From contig DATFXL010000111.1 in NCBI GenBank assembly GCA_035316025.1, positions 1 to 34,159 on the forward strand: a stretch of 34,159 nucleotides of DNA, given 5' to 3'. Below are positions 29,306-34,159 of this stretch, piece after piece. The number at the start of each line of letters is the position of its first letter. Position 1 is the first letter of the stretch. The DNA is from JALZAA01 sp035316025 (GTDB lineage: Bacteria; Actinomycetota; Acidimicrobiia; IMCC26256; JACDBD01). The position numbers were made by a program, and so were the translations under genes. Below the pieces are notes generated by a model. It did not search any database and was not told the DNA's origin. It saw nothing but the letters and a program-made list of their open reading frames with translations.

Positions 29306-30844
29306 TCAGGTCGCCGCTCGCACCTCGTGCGATTTCGCGCTGATCCGGCCGAGGAGGTCGTCCCATGACCTCACGAAGGCGCCCGCGCCTTCGGTCTGTA
29401 GGGTCGCAGCCAGGGCGTCGACGTCGATGCCGGCTGCCCCGATGCGAGCGAGCAACTCGTCGGCGTCGCCACCGTCGGGCGGCAGGAGGTCACCGACCGC
29501 GCCGTGCGCGCCGAACGCCAGCAACGTCTTCTCCGGCATCGTGTTGATCGTCTGCTCCGAGGCCAGCGCGTGGATGTAGTAGGTGTCGGCGAGGATCGGG
29601 TCCTTGGTTCCGGTGCTCGCCCACAGGAGCCGTTGTGGTTTCGCGCCCGCCCCCGCCAGCTTCTGCCAGCGATCGGATGCGAGCAGCTCGCGGTACGCCT
29701 TGTACGCCCGCTTCGCAACGGCGACGCCGAGCTGCCCGCGCAGGTCATCGGGCAGCTTGCCGGCGACCGCGGCGTCCCAGCGGGAGATGAACACGGATGC
29801 CACCGAAGCGACGTCGAGGTGCGCCCGGCTCTTCTCGCGGCGCTCGAGCCCGCGCAGGTACGCCTCGGCGGCGGCCTGGTATTGCTCCGGCGCGAACAGC
29901 AGGGTCACGTTCACCGGCACTCCGGCCGCGATGAGCTCTTCGATGGCCGGGATGCCCTCGGGGGTCCCGGGCACCTTGACGAAGAGGTTCGGCGTCGCCG
30001 CCTTCCGGTGGAGTTCCTTCGCCTCGTCGACGGTGCTGTTCGTGTCGTGGGCCAGTTTGGGCGACACCTCGAGGGACACCCACCCGTCGCCACCGCCGGT
30101 CGCGTCCCAAATCGCCCGCAACAGGCTCGCCGCCTTCCTGAGGTCGAAGAGAGCGAGCTCGAAGAAGAGCTCCTCGCCTTCGGTGCCCGCCGCCAGCAAC
30201 GATTCGATCTGCTCGTCGTAGTCGCCGCTTCCGGACAGCGCCTTGTCGAAGATCGTCGGGTTCGACGTGAGTCCGGTGACGGCGAGGTCGCCGATGTAGC
30301 GGGCCAGTGTCCCGCTCGTGAGCAGACCGCGCGTGATGTTGTCGAGCCACAGGCTCTGGCCGACGTCGTGGAGTCGCGTCGCCGCGTTCATGCTGCGGTC
30401 GCGCTCGAAGTCGAGGACCTCGCCCAGGCGGCGCAGGTGACGCGCGGCGGTGCTCGGGACCGCGTTGACGAAGGCGTCGACGATCTCCGCCGCGACCTCC
30501 GGGCCCATCACCCGAGCGCCGAGCGTGAGCACGTTGACGTGGTCGTGCTCGACCATCTGGTGGCCGGTGTAGTGGTCGGCCGCGTACGCGGCTCGGACGC
30601 CCGGGAGCTTGTTGGCCGCGATCGTGACGCCCGCGCCGCTCCCGCAGACGAGGATGCCGCGGTCGGCGTCGGTCGCTTCCAGCGCGTCGGCGACGGCCTG
30701 GGCGACGAGCGGGTAGTCGATGCCTTCGGGCGGCGCCGTGTCGGGTCCGTACAGCAGCGGCTCGTGACCCGCGGCGAGGACGGCGTCGGCAATGGTCGGT
30801 CGCAGCGGCAGACCCGCGTGGTCGGCTGCGATCGCGACCCTCAT
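29306..30844 (-). CDS. Fused ribose-5-phosphate isomerase B - transaldolase
   Basis: 512 residues in one uninterrupted frame. Residues 1-148 are RpiB: AIAADHAG with Asp8/His9, the active-site loop VCGSGAGVTIAANK with Cys67, and NVLTLGARVMG. Residues about 152-512 are transaldolase of the actinobacterial subtype: RLHDVGQSLWLDN, LTSNPTIFDKAL, and the Schiff-base Lys290 in NLFVKVPGT. The product should interconvert ribulose-5-P and ribose-5-P and transfer dihydroxyacetone units between sedoheptulose-7-P and glyceraldehyde-3-P. Met152 has no ribosome binding site, so two separate genes are unlikely. AGGA lies upstream of the ATG. The gene sits between a membrane PLC-like gene and gnd-zwf. I do not recall this particular fusion being described. 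Confidence 0.94.
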   Translation of the reverse strand: MRVAIAADHAGLPLRPTIADAVLAAGHEPLLYGPDTAPPEGIDYPLVAQAVADALEATDADRGILVCGSGAGVTIAANKLPGVRAAYAADHYTGHQMVEHDHVNVLTLGARVMGPEVAAEIVDAFVNAVPSTAARHLRRLGEVLDFERDRSMNAATRLHDVGQSLWLDNITRGLLTSGTLARYIGDLAVTGLTSNPTIFDKALSGSGDYDEQIESLLAAGTEGEELFFELALFDLRKAASLLRAIWDATGGGDGWVSLEVSPKLAHDTNSTVDEAKELHRKAATPNLFVKVPGTPEGIPAIEELIAAGVPVNVTLLFAPEQYQAAAEAYLRGLERREKSRAHLDVASVASVFISRWDAAVAGKLPDDLRGQLGVAVAKRAYKAYRELLASDRWQKLAGAGAKPQRLLWASTGTKDPILADTYYIHALASEQTINTMPEKTLLAFGAHGAVGDLLPPDGGDADELLARIGAAGIDVDALAATLQTEGAGAFVRSWDDLLGRISAKSHEVRAAT

Positions 30845-30879
30845 CGCTGCGCCGTCCTACGAACGGGACCCGCCGTGCA

Positions 30880-33630
30880 TCAGCCCGGCTCGGTCGCGCA
30901 GGTGTAGCCGGCGGCCAGTCCGATGTCCGGCGGGACGAACCCCAGGTCCATGAGTGGAGTGGGATCGCCGTGTGAGGCCAGGAAGTCGTTGGCGGCCGGA
31001 GCCACTTGAGCAGGGTCGCCCTTCTTCGCCGCGATCTTGTTCCCGATTTGCTTCAGCACCTTGTCGCGGACGGTCGACCCGTCGGGATGGTCCGGGCCCA
31101 ACAGCGCGTCGGACGTCGAGTTTGCGAGTTGCTTGATGTCACGGTCCTTGAGGCCGAGGGCGCGAAGGCTCGCAACCGCGTCGTTCGCCCGGTCGAGAAT
31201 CGGTTGGGCCTTCGCCTGAAGCTCCTGAGGTGCGACCTTGATGTACGAAGGAAGGGCCTGCGCGAGGAGCGGCGCGTACGCGAGGTCGCTGCGGCCGGTG
31301 TCCGCCGGATCCCCCTGCAGGGTGGCCACCGCCCACGCGGTGACGCTCAGCCTCACCGACGGCAGGACACGACAGACTGCCACGGGATCACCACCGGTCA
31401 ACGTCGTGATGGTGGTCGGTGCCGGCAGCGGCGTGACCGGCCCGGTGTCCGGTGAGCCGGGAGCCGCGTTTTGGTCGGGGGGAGGCTGAGTCGGCAGCTG
31501 GGCCTCGGCCGCGTTCGCGCGCTGTTCCTTCAGCTGGTTGTCGTTGAGTGATCGGACAACGGACGCCAGGTCGCCCTTCTCGGCGAACTGGACCTGAATG
31601 ATGTTGGGGACGAGGCCGCGCTCACGGCGGCACTGCTGGATCCGCCTGTCGAGGACGGCGCGCGAGTTCACGACCTCCTCCTCGGACGGGTTCGGCGGCG
31701 ACACTGTGATCCAGTGGTTGATGAGGAACAGCGGCGCGTCGGGTTTCCCGCGGTTCGGCTGACAGTTGAACTGGTTCTTGCTGGCGAAGGAGAACTGCGT
31801 CTCCTGAAACCAGTCGTACATGCTGTGGTACCAAGGCGGGCCTCCGGGATCACCGCGCTCGGCGAACACGAGCAGGTTCCGTCCGTTGTTGATCAACTCC
31901 CGGAGCGTGGGAAGCGGTTGACCAGGCTGCAGTGTCGCCGCGTGATCCGCCAGGCCCGCCGCCTCGATGGCGGCGGCGTTGTCCGCCGGGCTGGTGAAGT
32001 CGTGCAAGGTGAGGATCAGCACGTCATCGGGGTGGGCCAGGAGGAACTTCCTGATCTCTTCGAGTCCCTTGCTGAACGGGACGGCGCCGGTCTCGCAGTT
32101 GCTGTGGCACATGTAGATCCCGGTCTGCGCGTCGGCGGCCTTTGGCGCGCCGGCGGCGAGTTGCGCCGCTCGCTTCGCCGCGACGGGGTTCGCGTCGTCG
32201 GCGTGCGAGACCTTTTCTGCGGTCTTGTCGGTGAGGACGATCTGGGTGTTCTGCCCCGGGACTCGCGCCGTGGATTGCACCCCGTAGTGCGTGTCGATGT
32301 TCAGCGCCCGAACGCCTGCGCTCAGCTGCTGCGTGATGGTCCCGATCTGCTGCGCGAAGAGCCAGCCGGGGTACTCAGCGGATGCCATCGCATGGTGCAC
32401 GCCCGGGAAGGTCACCTGGTCGATCCGGAGGTCGCACAACGACTTCTTCCCGTTGCAGAGCTGAACGTTGCTCGCCTTCGCGTTCTTCGCGGCTCCGCGG
32501 GTCGTCAGGATGAAGCCCGCGGTCGCGAGCCCGATGATCACCACGATCGCGCCACCGACGGTCGCCAGTCGTGGCCAAAGAGCGCGCCGCTCCACGTGCT
32601 GGGCGGTGATGGCGCGCACGAGCCGGAGGATCTCGTAGACGGCCAGATATCCGACCCACAACGCCGCCGCCCGGACCAAAAGCTCGAGGTTCCCGAGCGG
32701 CTCTGCGATGAAGGTGATGCTGATGAAGATGCCCAGGACGCCGAGAAGGATCGTGCCCCAGGTGGTCTGGCGACGCCGCTCGACCCATCCGCGGGCGCGT
32801 CGCCACACGAAGGCCGGCGTGAATTCGTGCTCGGCGCTGGCGGCGGCGGCCGCCACGATGAGTCCGTAGGCGGCGATCCAGAGAGCGGTGAGGCGCAGGT
32901 CCTCCGTGACCTCGCTCAACGCACCCTTGATCGCGCCCGAGAGCTGCGGATCGTCGATCTGCCGCCCGACGAGCCAGGTCGCGACGAACAGGAGTGCGAC
33001 GATGAACAGGCCGTCGATCACCGCCGCGATACCCAGACGGCGAACGGCGCGCCGCCGGTCCTCCGCGAGGAGGATGGACCCGATCACGGCGCCCAGCCCG
33101 AGGACCAGGGCGGCGAGAGTGATCTGGCCGACGATGCCCTCCGCGTCCCAAAGGCCGTAGTCGCCGATCGTCTTCGTGATGTCGCTCAGGCTGTTGTCGA
33201 GCCCGCTCGCGCCCTGCTGGTTGCCTCCGCCGCCGCCCGACCCCTGGAGGCTGCTCGTGATCAGCGCGAACGAGGCACCGAGGTCGAGTCCCTGCCGGCC
33301 ACTTCCGCCCTGCTCGACGACGGCCTCGTGCGTGCGGCGAACCGCGTTCCGGAAGATCGACTTGAACGTGTCGGTGTCGATGACGCCCTCGAGCGCAAGC
33401 TCGAACGCGGGGCGGAAGCTCGTTGCCTGCTGGTTCCCGGCCTCGATGAGCTGGGTGGTCAACCGTCGCGCGAGCTCCGTGCGGACGGCCTGGGAGTTGA
33501 GCGGCTCGACGGCGCGCTCGCTGAAGGCGTCGCTGTCGTACAGGGTTGTCCCTGCCCAGTTGGCGATGATGAGCACCGGGAACGTGATCCCTGCCACGAC
33601 GAGCAGTACCGCGCTCGCCACCCGCCGCAT
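30880..33630 (-). CDS. Multi-pass membrane protein with extracytoplasmic PI-PLC-X-like phosphodiesterase domain
   Basis: 916 residues. TM1 (about 4-24) is followed by an outside region to about 165 (DSDAFSERAVEPLNSQAVRT type, as in actinobacterial membrane proteins, with a Gly-rich stretch). About six more helices follow (168-189, 200-222, 247-265, 292-310, 316-335, 355-375). The domain at about 400-700 looks like the PLC-X fold: LRIDQVTFPGVHHAMA (His412/413), LSAGVRALNIDTHYG, the second His in YMCHSNCETG (His509), and ILTLHDF. A Pro-rich linker and a helical C-terminal domain (about 790-916) end the protein. The likely reaction is phosphodiester cleavage of a lipid headgroup outside the membrane; the substrate is unknown. 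It has its own leaderless -10 (TACCGT). Confidence 0.8.
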   Translation of the reverse strand: MRRVASAVLLVVAGITFPVLIIANWAGTTLYDSDAFSERAVEPLNSQAVRTELARRLTTQLIEAGNQQATSFRPAFELALEGVIDTDTFKSIFRNAVRRTHEAVVEQGGSGRQGLDLGASFALITSSLQGSGGGGGNQQGASGLDNSLSDITKTIGDYGLWDAEGIVGQITLAALVLGLGAVIGSILLAEDRRRAVRRLGIAAVIDGLFIVALLFVATWLVGRQIDDPQLSGAIKGALSEVTEDLRLTALWIAAYGLIVAAAAASAEHEFTPAFVWRRARGWVERRRQTTWGTILLGVLGIFISITFIAEPLGNLELLVRAAALWVGYLAVYEILRLVRAITAQHVERRALWPRLATVGGAIVVIIGLATAGFILTTRGAAKNAKASNVQLCNGKKSLCDLRIDQVTFPGVHHAMASAEYPGWLFAQQIGTITQQLSAGVRALNIDTHYGVQSTARVPGQNTQIVLTDKTAEKVSHADDANPVAAKRAAQLAAGAPKAADAQTGIYMCHSNCETGAVPFSKGLEEIRKFLLAHPDDVLILTLHDFTSPADNAAAIEAAGLADHAATLQPGQPLPTLRELINNGRNLLVFAERGDPGGPPWYHSMYDWFQETQFSFASKNQFNCQPNRGKPDAPLFLINHWITVSPPNPSEEEVVNSRAVLDRRIQQCRRERGLVPNIIQVQFAEKGDLASVVRSLNDNQLKEQRANAAEAQLPTQPPPDQNAAPGSPDTGPVTPLPAPTTITTLTGGDPVAVCRVLPSVRLSVTAWAVATLQGDPADTGRSDLAYAPLLAQALPSYIKVAPQELQAKAQPILDRANDAVASLRALGLKDRDIKQLANSTSDALLGPDHPDGSTVRDKVLKQIGNKIAAKKGDPAQVAPAANDFLASHGDPTPLMDLGFVPPDIGLAAGYTCATEPG

Positions 33631-33639
33631 AGGACAGAA

Positions 33640-33645
33640 ACGGTA
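33640..33645 (-). promoter_or_regulatory. Leaderless -10 element of the PLC-like gene
   Basis: TACCGT (minus strand, in GTTACCGT) ends 9 bases before ATG 33630, in the 39-base gap after pgi. It suggests the gene can be transcribed apart from pgi. Confidence 0.45.
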
Positions 33646-33669
33646 ACGCGTGGGGCGCGACGACGCCCG

Positions 33670-34159
33670 TCAGCCCCGCAGCGTGCGGAAGCGGCGGATC
33701 AACGTGTTCGTGCTGCTGTCGTGGTCGAGCTCGCGATCCGGCTCCTCGAGCTGCGGAACGATTTTGTTCGCGAGCACCTTGCCGAGCTCGACGCCCCACT
33801 GGTCGAACGAGTTGATCTGCCAGATCGTCCCTTGGGTGAACACCTTGTGCTCGTACATCGCGACGAGCTGACCGAGCACGTACGGCGTGAGCTTCGCGGC
33901 CAGGATCGTGTTGGTCGGATGGTTGCCCCGGAACGTGCGATGGGGCACCTGGAACGCCGGCACCCCCTCCGCCTCGACCTCGGCCCGCGTCTTCCCGAAA
34001 GCCAGGGCTTCGGTCTGGGCGAAGAAGTTCGCCATGAGCAGGTTCTGATGGTCGTCGACCTCCGTGTCGGCGTTCACGAAGCCGATGAAATCGCACGGGA
34101 TCAACCGCGTGCCCTGGTGGATGAGCTGGTAGAAGGCGTGCTGCCCGTTCGTGCCCGGC
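33670..34159 (-). CDS. pgi: Glucose-6-phosphate isomerase, C-terminal part
   Basis: The last 162 residues; the gene runs off the right edge. It interconverts glucose-6-P and fructose-6-P, linking glycolysis to the pentose-phosphate genes next to it. The visible part starts PGTNGQHAFYQLIHQG, containing the catalytic His region of Pgi, and includes signature 2, TIWQINSFDQWGVELGK, with the active-site Lys. AAKLTPYVLGQLVAMYEHK is also typical. The reading frame continues past the TTG at 34104, so that codon is internal Leu and not a start. Confidence 0.97.
   Translation of the reverse strand, partial: PGTNGQHAFYQLIHQGTRLIPCDFIGFVNADTEVDDHQNLLMANFFAQTEALAFGKTRAEVEAEGVPAFQVPHRTFRGNHPTNTILAAKLTPYVLGQLVAMYEHKVFTQGTIWQINSFDQWGVELGKVLANKIVPQLEEPDRELDHDSSTNTLIRRFRTLRG

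Noticed and set aside
30389..30391. Met152 of the RpiB-Tal frame as an independent transaldolase start
   Set aside because: No ribosome binding site or -10 element precedes it, and the RpiB frame runs through without a stop, so a fusion is the simpler reading.
29504..30907. Long plus-strand frame opposite rpiB::tal
   Set aside because: Arg/Ala/Gly-rich shadow of a well-supported minus-strand enzyme; no domain or start signal.

Overview
The window is high-GC DNA with dense, overlapping genes, many GTG/TTG starts and actinobacterial-style promoters (TANNNT -10 elements, many apparently leaderless). The conserved block crgA - trpG/pabA - pknB - pbpA - rodA - pstP - fhaB - fhaA - tRNA-Leu(CAG) is the cell-wall and Ser/Thr-phosphorylation cluster known near oriC in Actinomycetota such as Mycobacterium. 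pknA is absent and mutY sits in its place in the transcription unit. The lineage is an inference: an actinomycetote outside the well-studied genera, possibly Acidimicrobiia-like.

Layout: 1-2515, the end of a thiolase gene, a small membrane zinc-ribbon protein, a DUF3224-MarR pair, and divergent crgA/trpG. 2512-11541 (all minus), a protein with a COQ4-type metal motif, then the fhaA-fhaB-pstP-rodA-pbpA-pknB-mutY transcription unit. 11651-11734, tRNA-Leu. 11850-16037, an apparently AT-richer accessory stretch: a 787-aa two-domain DUF2236 protein, an alpha/beta-hydrolase/class III cyclase fusion lacking the hydrolase serine, and a small ABM-like protein. 16102-21176, a YfhO-like membrane protein, a stand-alone Lrp/AsnC ligand-binding domain, a NUDIX hydrolase, a VC0807-like membrane protein, a His-rich PadR regulator with a coupled small coiled-coil protein, and a divergent methyltransferase. 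21222-34159 (all minus), pgi - membrane PLC-like protein - rpiB::tal fusion - gnd - zwf - histidine phosphatase - ridA - DUF2630 - msrB - MFS transporter - secreted beta-propeller - sigma-70 factor.

How the genes fit together: PknB/PstP/FhaA/FhaB with RodA, PbpA and CrgA form a growth and division module controlled by reversible phosphorylation. The right-hand block is a pentose-phosphate module (Pgi, RpiB-Tal, Gnd, Zwf) running into genes for metabolite and oxidative damage repair (RidA, MsrB).

The points most worth following up are the in-frame RpiB-transaldolase fusion, the membrane-tethered PLC-like protein inside the pentose-phosphate block, the fused DUF2236 protein, the hydrolase-dead cyclase, a recurrent leaderless promoter pattern, the nested palindromes in the padR/methyltransferase intergenic region, and a duplicated 18-bp palindrome near the left end. 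No CRISPR array, phage or insertion sequence was seen. No stretch over 300 bases lacks a gene.
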